A stretch of 64,000 bases of DNA, from the NCBI GenBank assembly GCA_964573255.1, contig CAZNJB010000019.1, positions 6,329-70,328 of the forward strand. The letters run 5' to 3'. The notes beneath the pieces are model-generated. The model was given only the letters and a program-made list of their open reading frames with translations. It made no database searches and was not told the origin of the DNA. Source of the stretch: CAYNUJ01 sp964573255 (GTDB lineage Bacteria; Bacteroidota; Ignavibacteria; Ignavibacteriales; Melioribacteraceae). The position numbers were made by a program, and so were the translations under genes. Below are positions 52,704 to 61,114 of this stretch, in pieces (within the stretch, counting starts at the first letter, position 1; each line of letters opens with the position of its first letter).

Positions 52704-54089
52704 TTATAACAATAATGAACCTTTGCCGCCGAATTTATCTTCTTCATCAGCAGGAGCCTTAGTACCGAATTGTTCATGCGCCCAGCTCTTTGAAAATTCC
52801 AATCCGGCGCTGCTTAAGTTTTGAATTATCCGTGCCAGCCTTTCAGTATCTTTGAATTCCTTCGGGTATATTTTGAACTTCGGATAAATTCCTTCCGGAG
52901 GCAGACCGTAATTGAAAAAGTAGTCTTTCTCAATAACTCCTTTTTGTACAACTGGAGTTATTGTTTTGATATCGTTCAACAGCTTGTCTGCTCCAACTTG
53001 CATGTGAACTTCGCCAAGAGCTCTGTTGCCGCCCTTTGAATCCACTTGTGTAGTAAGTGTTTCGCCGCGGATAAGAACGCTTTGTTTGTTTTCGATATAC
53101 TCGGCAAACTTTGCATAACCGCTTCCGTCCTTTGCGCTTTTACTTTCTACAAACTCAATCTCAGTCGCTTTATCAATCACCGCCGCTGCATCGCTGCCGA
53201 GATTCTTAACTGCCGTTTTCAAAATGTCAACGGCTTTATCGGATGCAAAGGAATCATATTTCCCAACTCGCAAAGGCATTTGATACATCTCGTTGAATTT
53301 CGCCCAATCGAGTATATCATAATGAAGCAGAAGAGTTAAGTATAGCAGCGGTCTCATCCATCCGCCAATATAATCTCGCTCAAGACCTTCGAATGGATTT
53401 GTGGAAGATGTTATAAGAGTGTTTTCATCAATATCCAAAAAGATCACATTACTCTTTTGCTCGGATAGTTTTTGAGCAAGATAATTCTTATCATTCGCTC
53501 CGGTTAGGTTTGCATTATCGCCTATCGTTATTAAGAAATCCTTGTCCCGCTTATCGGCGATCAATACAATCTTTCCGTCCTTCTTAGTGAAGTGAATAAA
53601 ATCAATAGGTTCAAACATTGCATAATATTGATTTCTCGAATCCAGAATCCAGTGAGGCATTGTTACGCTGTGCCCGAATAATACCGAGTTTACAAGGTTC
53701 TTTAGCAGCTTATCAAAATTCGATTTGTGCAACCGGTTGGTTATCTCTTCGCACTTCCTCAGCTCGTTTTTATCCTCCGCAAAAAGCTTCGGCGGACTTA
53801 CTTCGAATTCGAGTGAAAGAACCGCGTCTTGGCGTTTTCCCATTAGTCCGCCTAAATGCGGTGCAGCTTGAGGGAGTTTCCGTATAACATCGAGAACTTG
53901 TCTCGGATCGGATTTTATTGCATTCAAAGCGTATCGCAATTCCGCCGGTGTCGGCAGCAATGCAGTCCTCAGCGGTGCGTATATGTAATCGCTTGAAGGT
54001 AATGCGGAAGGATTATTAACCGGCTTTCTCGGCTCTTCCGTTTTACGTTTTGCAAAACTTATTGATAAATTTCCAATTCTAAATTCCAT
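52704..54089 (-). CDS. Portal protein (Mu gp29-like, DUF935)
   Basis: 461 residues. DUF935 features: GLMGKRQDAVLSLEFEV, ILDSRNQYYAMFEPIDF, and the C-terminal RGETLTTQVDSKGGNRALGEV. The dodecameric portal is the DNA entry channel of the capsid. 8 bp downstream of the terminase gene, as in Mu. Confidence 0.88.
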   Translation of the reverse strand: MEFRIGNLSISFAKRKTEEPRKPVNNPSALPSSDYIYAPLRTALLPTPAELRYALNAIKSDPRQVLDVIRKLPQAAPHLGGLMGKRQDAVLSLEFEVSPPKLFAEDKNELRKCEEITNRLHKSNFDKLLKNLVNSVLFGHSVTMPHWILDSRNQYYAMFEPIDFIHFTKKDGKIVLIADKRDKDFLITIGDNANLTGANDKNYLAQKLSEQKSNVIFLDIDENTLITSSTNPFEGLERDYIGGWMRPLLYLTLLLHYDILDWAKFNEMYQMPLRVGKYDSFASDKAVDILKTAVKNLGSDAAAVIDKATEIEFVESKSAKDGSGYAKFAEYIENKQSVLIRGETLTTQVDSKGGNRALGEVHMQVGADKLLNDIKTITPVVQKGVIEKDYFFNYGLPPEGIYPKFKIYPKEFKDTERLARIIQNLSSAGLEFSKSWAHEQFGTKAPADEEDKFGGKGSLLL

Positions 54090-54097
54090 AACAAATC

Positions 54098-55675
54098 CTA
54101 TCTAAATTGAGTGGTTCTTGTTTTCCCTAATGATTCGTAATGATCTCGTCCGCCTTGGCTTTCGCTCAAGTATCCGGCGAACATTTTGAATAATTCTTTG
54201 TATGCTCTTGAAAGCGCGTCCGGAAAATCGACGTACGGATAATCCGGATAACCGAGCAACTGTGCGCGTGCTTCTTGTCCGTCGTTCGTTTCGGCAAAGT
54301 CTTCAGAGAACATCAGCTTCCCGAATTCATAAGGAATGGCAAGCGTTTGAATGTCTATATCCTTATTAGACTTAATATCCACGGGCTTAATCGGTAAGTC
54401 CGGTTTATGCTTTACAGAAGGATATAGTTCTCTGAATTTCAAATATTGATCTTGGTAAAAATTTGATTCCCAGTCGATTCGAATCAATTGATTTTCGAAA
54501 CGTTCATATAAATCATAAAGAGCTTGAAAGTACGGCTCCCAATCGCTTTGTCTTACATAAGCAGCCGGACAATAAAACTTCCGCGTGCTTTTGGAATACA
54601 AAAGAACCACGGCTACTTTGTAGCAGTTCTTCTTCCCCGAAGCGGGGTCACAGCGAATAATACCAACGGCGTCTTTCGGAAGTTTACTAAACTCCTGCCA
54701 ATCTTTTCTCTTGAATATTCCTCCCTCCGGAACAATAGGAGACTGCATATAATTCCCCAGCCAAGTCATCATTCCAACTCCGAGTCCGACTCGCATTTCC
54801 TCTTCGCTTTTGTATCGATATCGTTCATGCCATTCCGCTTTTCCTTTACGTTTATTCCATGCCGGATAAACATGAATCCGGAAAGCCGGATATTCAAACC
54901 TCCGGTCTTCCTCCTTCATCTCGATTATCATGTTCAAAGCCATTGTCTTCCGCGCATTGTTGCCGAACCAAATGACGTGACCTTTCTCGCTAATCCTCGG
55001 CACGATATCGTTATTAATGAATTGCAGTTTCTCTCTGCTGATATTAACATTCGCGGACTTCTTATAATTCTCAAGATCGTCTATGTCGCAAAACTCCGGA
55101 CGGAAAAATTTCCAGACGCGACCGGTCGGCGGAATGCCGTAAGCAAATGCTTCGAAGAATGTTCCGTATTTGTTCCACTCCGTCGGCGCTGTTGCGAACT
55201 GGCTTTCCTCCCAATTGCCGTGTGTTCGGAGGTCTCCGTAAAGAAACTTTAACCGAGGGTTTTGCTCAAACTCTAATTTCATTATTGCAAGGTCTAATGT
55301 CGAAAGGTCTTGAGTTTCACTTACTTTAATGATGTAATGATAATGACCGTAAATAGCAGACCAAATTTTGAACACTCTCAACAATGTTGTTTTTCCGTGT
55401 TCCGGAGGCGCAGCGAAAACATCAACGGTTCTTTTCTTTTCGAATGCGGCTTTGATTATATCTTTGTGCAAACGTCCGAAAGGATATTTGAAATATTCAG
55501 GAAAAACTTTCTTTGCAAAGAACCAAAAACCGCGCATTCCCTTGGAGGCTTTCTGCCGAACCTTATTGCGCTCCGCTTCGGTAATATCGACTACAAGGTC
55601 TTGAAGCTCCAGCTTCCGTTCTTCGAGAATCCGTTCTCGTTCGACTAACTGTTTTTCAATTAAACTGAAGCTCAT
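54098..55675 (-). CDS. Terminase large subunit (Mu gp28-like)
   Basis: 525 residues: an ATPase domain with Walker A APPEHGKTTL (about 89-98) and an acidic Walker-B-like EFCDIDD near residue 215, followed by an RNase H-like nuclease domain starting at IRCDPASGKKN. Packages phage DNA into the procapsid. Coupled to the small-subunit gene by a 4-bp overlap. Confidence 0.92.
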   Translation of the reverse strand: MSFSLIEKQLVERERILEERKLELQDLVVDITEAERNKVRQKASKGMRGFWFFAKKVFPEYFKYPFGRLHKDIIKAAFEKKRTVDVFAAPPEHGKTTLLRVFKIWSAIYGHYHYIIKVSETQDLSTLDLAIMKLEFEQNPRLKFLYGDLRTHGNWEESQFATAPTEWNKYGTFFEAFAYGIPPTGRVWKFFRPEFCDIDDLENYKKSANVNISREKLQFINNDIVPRISEKGHVIWFGNNARKTMALNMIIEMKEEDRRFEYPAFRIHVYPAWNKRKGKAEWHERYRYKSEEEMRVGLGVGMMTWLGNYMQSPIVPEGGIFKRKDWQEFSKLPKDAVGIIRCDPASGKKNCYKVAVVLLYSKSTRKFYCPAAYVRQSDWEPYFQALYDLYERFENQLIRIDWESNFYQDQYLKFRELYPSVKHKPDLPIKPVDIKSNKDIDIQTLAIPYEFGKLMFSEDFAETNDGQEARAQLLGYPDYPYVDFPDALSRAYKELFKMFAGYLSESQGGRDHYESLGKTRTTQFR

Positions 55676-56484
55676 CGTTCCGCCTTCACTCTTGCCACTA
55701 TTGAACGAAGTATTTTAATCTTAGCCGTTTCATCCAGTCCCGGCTTAAAGTGATCTATCAAGGCATAAGCAATGTCGAGATCAAGCTGACGCTCCGGTGT
55801 ACTTATTTTAGTCGCTCTTTCTAATCTGGCAAAGTCCACTGCATTTTTCTTTTCGAGAAAATATTCTTTGAGGTAAGCGACACGGATATTTATTAGATCG
55901 TCTTTTGACAGATTAGCAAACGCCGGATCGATTTTTGCCATTTCGTCGCGCTGTATACAATGAGCAAGTATGTTTTGAATATCCTTCAGCTCTTCAACCG
56001 GAATGACGATTGTCCGATCCTTAAGCTCTGCTTTGAATGCTCCGTTCATCTCAGCATCGACGATGGCTATATCTAAACGGAGTATATCTTTCACGAGTTC
56101 ACGTAGGTCATCCAACTGCGGAGCATTACGCAGCGCGCGCCATTTGTCCTGTTTGGCAAACTCTTTTGAAAGCCGGTTTGTTTGGTGTTCCGTCAATCCA
56201 AGCTCTGCTCCGGCTTGATCCGCCGACTTACCCATTGCCAGTTCTGCAAAGAAGGCGAGTTTTGTTCTCAGCTCCGGCTCTTTTTTGGGAATGCCGGCAT
56301 CGCGCCTTTTTTTGCGTCCGATTCCTTCGCCGTTCTTAAACTTTTTAACTCTGTATTTTAGTGTCGAAAGAGAAATTCCCAACTCTGCGGCGAGCTTCTC
56401 TTTCTCTGCCAAATGCCCGCGACCGAGGTTGATGAATTCGAGTATGATCTCTCTCTCAGAACGCTCTGTTTTTCTCTTTGCCAT
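55672..56484 (-). CDS. Small terminase-type protein (Mu gp27-like)
   Basis: 270 residues: two helix-turn-helix units (LAEKEKLAAELGISLSTLKYRVKKF and KSADQAGAELGLTEHQTNRLSKEF) followed by a long helical C-terminal domain. It occupies the small-terminase position directly before the large subunit, so DNA recognition for packaging is likely. Confidence 0.7.
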   Translation of the reverse strand: MAKRKTERSEREIILEFINLGRGHLAEKEKLAAELGISLSTLKYRVKKFKNGEGIGRKKRRDAGIPKKEPELRTKLAFFAELAMGKSADQAGAELGLTEHQTNRLSKEFAKQDKWRALRNAPQLDDLRELVKDILRLDIAIVDAEMNGAFKAELKDRTIVIPVEELKDIQNILAHCIQRDEMAKIDPAFANLSKDDLINIRVAYLKEYFLEKKNAVDFARLERATKISTPERQLDLDIAYALIDHFKPGLDETAKIKILRSIVARVKAER

Positions 56485-56566
56485 ATCATTATACCAATTT
56501 TGAAAGTTTTTTAATTTTCACCACGTTTTCACCATATTAAAAGTAAAATTAAATTAGCAGCGCAAC

Positions 56567-57007
56567 TCACAAATACACCGGCATTCTGAATTCCAGTGCT
56601 ATTACACATCCGGATGCACTCCTTTCGACAAATTCCACATTCGACAATTCCCAAAAATTACTTTCCGTTCTGCCGCCGACCGTAACTGTTTGCTCAACTC
56701 CTTGAACTCTGTCAATTATATCAAGCGCAAGCTGCAAAGCTGCATCCTCGGCTTCGCTCTGTGTTTTCTTCCGTGTGGAAAGAACGAAAAGGTTGGCGAC
56801 GAAAAAGAGTTTTTTATCCTTGCCGGAATCGTCATCTATTTCGTCGAGGTTCATCGGAGTTGCAATATCCGGGAGCAAAATGCACGAAGGCGCTTTGGGT
56901 ATTGTTGTCTTTCCCATTTCGCCTCTAAAAGCCGGCGTGCCTCCGGCGAACAAGTCCGGAGCTTCGTTTAGCTTTGTAATTAAATTGTCATAAATATCAA
57001 ATGTCAT
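56567..57007 (-). CDS. Mu gp37-like (DUF1834) protein
   Basis: 146 residues. The pattern MTFDIYDNLITKLNEAP and the later ALDIIDRVQGVEQ fit the gp37 family of small head-tail/tail-terminator proteins. In Mu it directly follows gp36; here the two are separated by the dam cassette. Confidence 0.65.
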   Translation of the reverse strand: MTFDIYDNLITKLNEAPDLFAGGTPAFRGEMGKTTIPKAPSCILLPDIATPMNLDEIDDDSGKDKKLFFVANLFVLSTRKKTQSEAEDAALQLALDIIDRVQGVEQTVTVGGRTESNFWELSNVEFVERSASGCVIALEFRMPVYL

Positions 57008-57035
57008 TACATAAATCCTTTATTATTTCTGTTTT

Positions 57036-57067
57036 AAGGGAGAGCAAATAAACTTTTGCTCTCCCTT
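57036..57067. repeat. Perfect 13-bp hairpin downstream of the dam gene
   Basis: AAGGGAGAGCAAA (57036-57048) and TTTGCTCTCCCTT (57055-57067) with a 6-nt loop. It lies 33 bp after the methylase stop on the minus strand. No U-run follows in that direction, so it is not a standard terminator; it could still terminate with a factor or block 3' decay. Confidence 0.7.
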
Positions 57068-57099
57068 GGGTGCAGAGGAAATCCATCCAACTCCACCGG

Positions 57100-57891
57100 T
57101 CAATAATTCATTATTAAAAGGTCTGTGGCTCTTGGTCTATTCATGTGTTTGTACTTGCCCACAGAACCTCTGCTGTGTTTAATTGTTTGCTTAGAAATTA
57201 TTCTGCAATTCCCATAAAGTTTTCTTACAAGTTTGTGTTCATAATAACTAAGAACAAACGAGCCTTTTATGTTCTGTAACAGAGAGGCTAATCGTTCGTG
57301 ATCCTCAAACCCGAAGTTCACGTTGTTTTTGTTGTAATAATATTCTTTCTCAACATAAGGCGGATCGACATAAAACAATGTTTTTTCGGTATCGTATTTT
57401 TTAATAACATCTTCAAAGTCGAGGCATTCAATCTGAACTCGTTTAAGCCGTGCATTTATCAAATCGAGTCGGCGTAAAAATGGCAGCCATTTGCCGGAAA
57501 CAATTTTATCCGCAGTAATGGCATAACCCCAACCGCCTAACCCAGCAAAAGATTGTATTTGCTGAATTGCATAATGCATGGCTTTTTCAATATCGCATAG
57601 AAACTCGTCGTCGGATAATTTCTTTCTTGCCTCGTTGTACATTTCGCGGCTATGGAGAGTCCATTCCGCACGATGCTTAAACTCCTCGAAGTTATCTCTT
57701 ATCGTTTTGAATAAATTGACTAAGTGTCTATTTAAATCATTATAAACTTCGATGGAGCTTGGTTCTTTTTTATATAGGACCCAGCCGCCTCCGCCGAAAA
57801 CTTCGACGTATGTTTTCTCTTGGTAATCCTTTGGAAAATTGGAAATTATCCAACTCGCCAAATATGATTTCCCGCCGATGTAAGGTATCAT
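57100..57891 (-). CDS. DNA adenine methylase (D12 class, Dam-like)
   Basis: 263 residues. MIPYIGGKSYLASWI and YVEVFGGGGWVLYKK are SAM-binding motifs, and DPPY (176-179) is the N6-adenine catalytic motif. The target may be GATC, but this cannot be read from sequence. No partner nuclease is near, so it is a solitary methylase that could protect phage DNA or alter host expression. An AGGAG box precedes the ATG. It sits between gp36- and gp37-like genes, which are adjacent in Mu. Confidence 0.88.
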   Translation of the reverse strand: MIPYIGGKSYLASWIISNFPKDYQEKTYVEVFGGGGWVLYKKEPSSIEVYNDLNRHLVNLFKTIRDNFEEFKHRAEWTLHSREMYNEARKKLSDDEFLCDIEKAMHYAIQQIQSFAGLGGWGYAITADKIVSGKWLPFLRRLDLINARLKRVQIECLDFEDVIKKYDTEKTLFYVDPPYVEKEYYYNKNNVNFGFEDHERLASLLQNIKGSFVLSYYEHKLVRKLYGNCRIISKQTIKHSRGSVGKYKHMNRPRATDLLIMNY

Positions 57892-57975
57892 AATAACTCC
57901 TAAAGATTAATTCGTTTTTTATTATATTTCCGCCGGGAAAACCGTTGATTTGTTAAAAAACGAATTAACTGTTTA

Positions 57976-58058
57976 CCCAAAACCGGGACCTCCCGATTGC
58001 ATGGGTTTTTCATTTCGAAAAACCAACTTTGTCGGGTCGGTCCCGTCCTTATTTTGGG
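57976..58058. ncRNA. 83-nt structured element with 27 base pairs upstream of dam
   Basis: Nested pairs: CCCAAAA/TTTTGGG (57976-57982 with 58052-58058), CGGGACC/GGTCCCG (57984-57990 with 58039-58045), CCCGA/TCGGG (57992-57996 with 58032-58036) and GGTTTTTC/GAAAAACC (58004-58011 with 58017-58024), 5-nt loop ATTTC. It could act as RNA on either strand or as a DNA cruciform. It may be a leader or attenuator of dam (minus strand) or a leader for the 12-codon frame that follows on the plus strand. Confidence 0.55.
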
Positions 58059-58068
58059 AGGAGGTGCA

Positions 58069-58107
58069 ATGAGCTCACAAAAATTCAAAGAACGATTTAA
58101 CGTTTAA
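58069..58107 (+). CDS. 12-codon reading frame behind a strong ribosome-binding site
   Basis: ATG at 58069 to TAA at 58105, with AGGAGGTG directly upstream and the 83-nt hairpin before it. The peptide MSSQKFKERFNV is too short to judge. It converges with the gp36-like gene, overlapping it by 4 bp. It may be a leader peptide, a small toxin or a coincidence. Confidence 0.3.
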   Translation: MSSQKFKERFNV

Positions 58108-58556
58108 TGAAAACTTTCATCTATCCGCTTTGTGCTTTTGAAATAATACCTGTCAACTTTCTCTCCGAGGTCGTCAAGTTCGGTTATTAAACTCAATTTC
58201 CCGTTACGTATGTCTGTAAGGAATTGGATTGCATTTTTATAATTCATCTCGCGCACTTTTGCTACTTCCTCCGATGCGGATTGGTAGTTTATTAATAGGT
58301 CGTACAGAACCATTGAGGCAATCGCTTGCTTTAGTGCGTTAGTAACGTACTTGGCTTGAGTTGCGTCATTCAAATCAAATGGGGTTTCATATCTATCCGA
58401 GAGCTGACTGTCCACATAGCTGCATCTATTAATAATAGCTTGCTGTACGTTTGTCAATCCACTCGAGCTGTCGATAACAGTCGTTATCGAATTAAGCTCC
58501 GTCGAATCTATGTATGGCAGCAAATCGTTTTCGTTTATATAATAACCGCTCAGCAT
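58104..58556 (-). CDS. Mu gp36-like (DUF1320) protein
   Basis: 150 residues. YYINENDLLPYID at the start, YVDSQLSDRYETPFDL in the middle and ALKQAIASMVLYDLL fit the gp36 (DUF1320) head-completion family that forms the first ring under the portal. First gene of the minus-strand virion block. Confidence 0.75.
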   Translation of the reverse strand: MLSGYYINENDLLPYIDSTELNSITTVIDSSSGLTNVQQAIINRCSYVDSQLSDRYETPFDLNDATQAKYVTNALKQAIASMVLYDLLINYQSASEEVAKVREMNYKNAIQFLTDIRNGKLSLITELDDLGEKVDRYYFKSTKRIDESFH

Positions 58557-58715
58557 TTGTACCTCGTTAAATTTACTGCATTAAAGTAAAAACAAAGAGA
58601 GTCTCGTTAAAGGAAAAAACGGATAGATACGTTATTTAGATTTTATTTCCTTGCATAGCAGCAATCCGTTTTCGATTTTACGATCAAAAGAAAAAACGAA
58701 ATAACGGGAAATAAA
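58557..58715. promoter_or_regulatory. Divergent late-gene control region
   Basis: A 159-bp gap between the two virion blocks that must hold promoters for both. It contains inverted repeats AAAACGGAT/ATCCGTTTT (58616-58624 and 58664-58672) and ATTTTATTTCC/GGAAATAAAAT (58640-58650 and 58707-58717). Likely sites for a late activator; no consensus -35/-10 pair stands out. Confidence 0.5.
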
Positions 58716-59756
58716 ATGCCGGATTGGATAGCGGTTAGTAAAATAGGAAAATATGCGCAGGGCGATATAACTCCTGAAATTCTCCAAGAGCTTGTGGATA
58801 CTTATGATCCCAATTTCATGGCGGCTCCTTTCATTCCCGATCATAGAAAATTTGACGATAAAGGCGAGATGATTACGAACCATTCGGCGCTCGGCTGGAT
58901 ACAAGCAGTTAGCACCGATGGTACATATCTTTATGTAATGCCGGAAGAGGAGAATCATTTAAGTTGGTATTATGACGGTACTACTTATCGTTACGCATCA
59001 ATAGAAATAGAAGTAGTTCGGAAAAACGAACGTGAACCGGAACAACTTTATCTCGCTGCTGTTGCGGTTACAAACTTTCCGGCTGCTAAAATCCCTCAAA
59101 TCAAAATGCAAAAGTTTGACCGCAAAAAAGAAGGAGCGGTTCTTTTCGGCGGTTATAATAAAATAGAGTTCAAACAACACGAGGATAAAATGAATAAAGA
59201 ACAGTTGATTAAACTGAACAAAATTCTCGGACTTCCCGAGGAAAGCAAAGCGGAAGATGCGATCACAAAACTTTCTGAGGTTCAGAAAAAACTTGAAGCT
59301 GTTGACGAGCTGAAAGAATTCGCATCGCAATTCGGCGAGATGATAAACGTTATCTCTCAGTCCGGAACTTCCACTTCCGAAAACGGTCTTGAGGCAAAAG
59401 TTGAAAAGTTGGCTTCAACCGTTGAGGCTCTTACTGCAAAATTAAGTAAAACCGAAGAGGATAAACTGGAGGCTGAAATCGATAAAGCTATTGCCGACAA
59501 AAAGTTTTTACCCTCTCAAAAAGAAGACCTCTTAAAATCTTATGCCGGCAGAGTAGAGGACTTCAAATCGTTTGCAGAAAAGCAGCCGGTTCTTAACATC
59601 AATAACCCGATAACTCTTCCTAAGAAGGAAGACGGCAGCGCGCTCACTTACAAAGACCTTTTGAACGATCCGAAAAAGTATATGGAAGTTAAGGAAAGCA
59701 ATCCGGCATTGTTCAATCAGCTGCGCGCCGAATGGCAAGCAAATCCGAATCAATAA
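58716..59756 (+). CDS. Head maturation protease with C-terminal scaffold (Mu I/Z-like)
   Basis: 346 residues. The N-terminal half (about 1-150; DWIAVSKIGKY, FIPDHRKFDDKG, YASIEIEVVR, AAVAVTNFPA) is the Mu gpI-type capsid protease. The rest is helical and charged, as expected for a scaffold. An internal ATG (59190, codon 159) with GAGGA upstream could make the scaffold alone. In Mu, protease I and scaffold Z are made the same way. Confidence 0.8.
   Translation: MPDWIAVSKIGKYAQGDITPEILQELVDTYDPNFMAAPFIPDHRKFDDKGEMITNHSALGWIQAVSTDGTYLYVMPEEENHLSWYYDGTTYRYASIEIEVVRKNEREPEQLYLAAVAVTNFPAAKIPQIKMQKFDRKKEGAVLFGGYNKIEFKQHEDKMNKEQLIKLNKILGLPEESKAEDAITKLSEVQKKLEAVDELKEFASQFGEMINVISQSGTSTSENGLEAKVEKLASTVEALTAKLSKTEEDKLEAEIDKAIADKKFLPSQKEDLLKSYAGRVEDFKSFAEKQPVLNINNPITLPKKEDGSALTYKDLLNDPKKYMEVKESNPALFNQLRAEWQANPNQ
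59190..59756 (+). CDS. Nested scaffold reading frame (Mu Z-like), in-frame with the protease
   Basis: Starts MNKEQLIKLNKILGLPEES inside the protease/scaffold gene; GAGGA is four bases upstream. The product would be about 188 residues of coiled-coil/helical scaffold. This is inferred from the Mu pattern and the ribosome-binding site. Confidence 0.55.
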   Translation: MNKEQLIKLNKILGLPEESKAEDAITKLSEVQKKLEAVDELKEFASQFGEMINVISQSGTSTSENGLEAKVEKLASTVEALTAKLSKTEEDKLEAEIDKAIADKKFLPSQKEDLLKSYAGRVEDFKSFAEKQPVLNINNPITLPKKEDGSALTYKDLLNDPKKYMEVKESNPALFNQLRAEWQANPNQ

Positions 59757-59773
59757 AAAATAAAGGTGACGAA

Positions 59774-59950
59774 ATGTTAGAGGATTTTCTTAAAACGCTC
59801 GGTACACTTACCGGCAAAACATTCACTCCCGCTGAGTTCGGCGAGTTAGTGGAAGAAGCGCGTAAGGCTTTGCGCGATAAAAAGAAAGCCGAAAAAGCTT
59901 CGGAGAGCGAAGAAAGCGACTCCGAAAAACAGCAGAACGAAGACAACTAA
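59774..59950 (+). CDS. Small acidic virion protein (unknown)
   Basis: About 58 residues from the ATG at 59774 with AAGGTG upstream; a start at 59732 overlaps the scaffold end. The N-terminal LEDFLKTLGTLTGKTFTP is followed by a Lys/Glu-rich helix and a Glu/Ser/Asp tail. It sits between scaffold and capsid genes, so it may be a small head protein. Confidence 0.6.
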   Translation: MLEDFLKTLGTLTGKTFTPAEFGELVEEARKALRDKKKAEKASESEESDSEKQQNEDN

Positions 59951-59975
59951 TTAAAATTAAATAGAAGGTAAAATT

Positions 59976-60842
59976 ATGGGATTCATCAAAGAATTATGGG
60001 CGGATAAAATTTATTCGATCCTATATGAAGACCCGCAATTGAACACTATGTTCAATAGGTCTCTCGAAACCCTTGCGCGTCAAGGCGGCAACAAAATTCA
60101 CATTCCTACAATTGCCTCCGGTGCATCTGTAAAGAGAACGGACAACCTAAGCGTTGGAGCTGGTTTACCGTTAACCATCAAAGATATTACCAAAGGCGAG
60201 CAGGTATTCGACATTTATGAATACAGCTCCGATCCGATAGTAATTAGAAATATAGACGTCGTTCAGAGCAACGAGGATCTCTTACAGTCTAACGCGGAAG
60301 AGATTGCACAGATGTTCAAAGAAAATATATTGGCGTCTATAGCCGACCACATCATTCGCAACATTAATTCTGCGAATAAAGTTGCCTGGGCTGGAACAAG
60401 TTTCACAAGTGCCGATCTTGCAGACATGGAAGAGATTCTCGATAACAACAAAGTTCTCGAAAACGACCGCTTCGCGTTGATGAAATCAACCGACCGCAAA
60501 TCGGTATTAACAGAAACCGGAATGCAGCAGTGGATGGCAATTCAACAGGCAAACATACAGAAGGGTCAGCTTCCCGAGCTCTTTGGCTTTGGAATATCAA
60601 AAACAACGATGATTCCGCTTACTAAGGCAGATGGAACAATCGATGACGCTATTCCGGCTAACAATGTTAAGCGCAATGTCCTCGGCTGGAGAAAGAAGCA
60701 TATGCACCTCGTTGTGCAGACCGAAATCGAAATTGTTGGTGGTGAACGCGCGGAATATCTTGGCGGAGTATATACGTTTACAACTCGCTACGGTGTGAAA
60801 CTCGAAAAAGATGTCGCGGCAGTTCAAAAGATTCAACCTTAA
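59976..60842 (+). CDS. Major capsid protein
   Basis: 288 residues, following protease/scaffold as in Mu. The sequence FIKELWADKIYSILYEDPQL, RQGGNKIHIPTI, LASIADHIIRNI and ERAEYLGGVYTFTTRYGVKL fits an HK97-fold capsid subunit. A hairpin follows the gene. Confidence 0.82.
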   Translation: MGFIKELWADKIYSILYEDPQLNTMFNRSLETLARQGGNKIHIPTIASGASVKRTDNLSVGAGLPLTIKDITKGEQVFDIYEYSSDPIVIRNIDVVQSNEDLLQSNAEEIAQMFKENILASIADHIIRNINSANKVAWAGTSFTSADLADMEEILDNNKVLENDRFALMKSTDRKSVLTETGMQQWMAIQQANIQKGQLPELFGFGISKTTMIPLTKADGTIDDAIPANNVKRNVLGWRKKHMHLVVQTEIEIVGGERAEYLGGVYTFTTRYGVKLEKDVAAVQKIQP

Positions 60843-60874
60843 TTGAACATCCGAGCAGCGTGATGATATAAATA

Positions 60875-60904
60875 GGGGAAGCCTTTTAATCAAGGGCTTT
60901 CCCC
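60875..60904 (+). terminator. Hairpin after the capsid gene
   Basis: GGGGAAGCC paired with GGGCTTTCCCC, with a small bulge, between capsid and holin genes. No U-run follows, so it may act as partial terminator or mRNA-stability element that sets capsid expression above the lysis genes. Confidence 0.5.
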
Positions 60905-60913
60905 GGCGCTAAA

Positions 60914-61114
60914 ATGGAGATGAGAACTTTGAAACAGCATATTGATATTTTTACAATACTCACGGTAAATACAGGCGCTCTTGTCTTTGCAAGCGTGCCA
61001 ACACTCTCTATTATTGAGTCGGTTATGAAAATAGCAGTTCTATTTGCAACGTTGATTTTCACGGTCATCAAGATTTTCAAAATCATTAAAGGCGATAAGA
61101 AGATTAATGAGTGA
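60914..61114 (+). CDS. Two-helix membrane protein, probable holin
   Basis: 66 residues. Helices about 12-30 and 36-58, charged N-terminus and basic KIIKGDKKINE end, the layout of small class II holins. It ends within the start of the lysozyme gene (8-bp overlap). Confidence 0.65.
   Translation: MEMRTLKQHIDIFTILTVNTGALVFASVPTLSIIESVMKIAVLFATLIFTVIKIFKIIKGDKKINE

Noticed and set aside
54524..55252. 242-residue plus-strand ORF
   Set aside because: It is antisense to the terminase gene, which has clear conserved motifs.
57976..58058. tRNA or tRNA-like gene
   Set aside because: The fold is one long hairpin without a cloverleaf, T-loop or anticodon arm.
57900..58088. 62-residue minus-strand ORF between dam and gp36-like genes
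   Set aside because: It is translated from the long hairpin and starts at a TTG without support, so the structure explains it better; its good spacing leaves some doubt.
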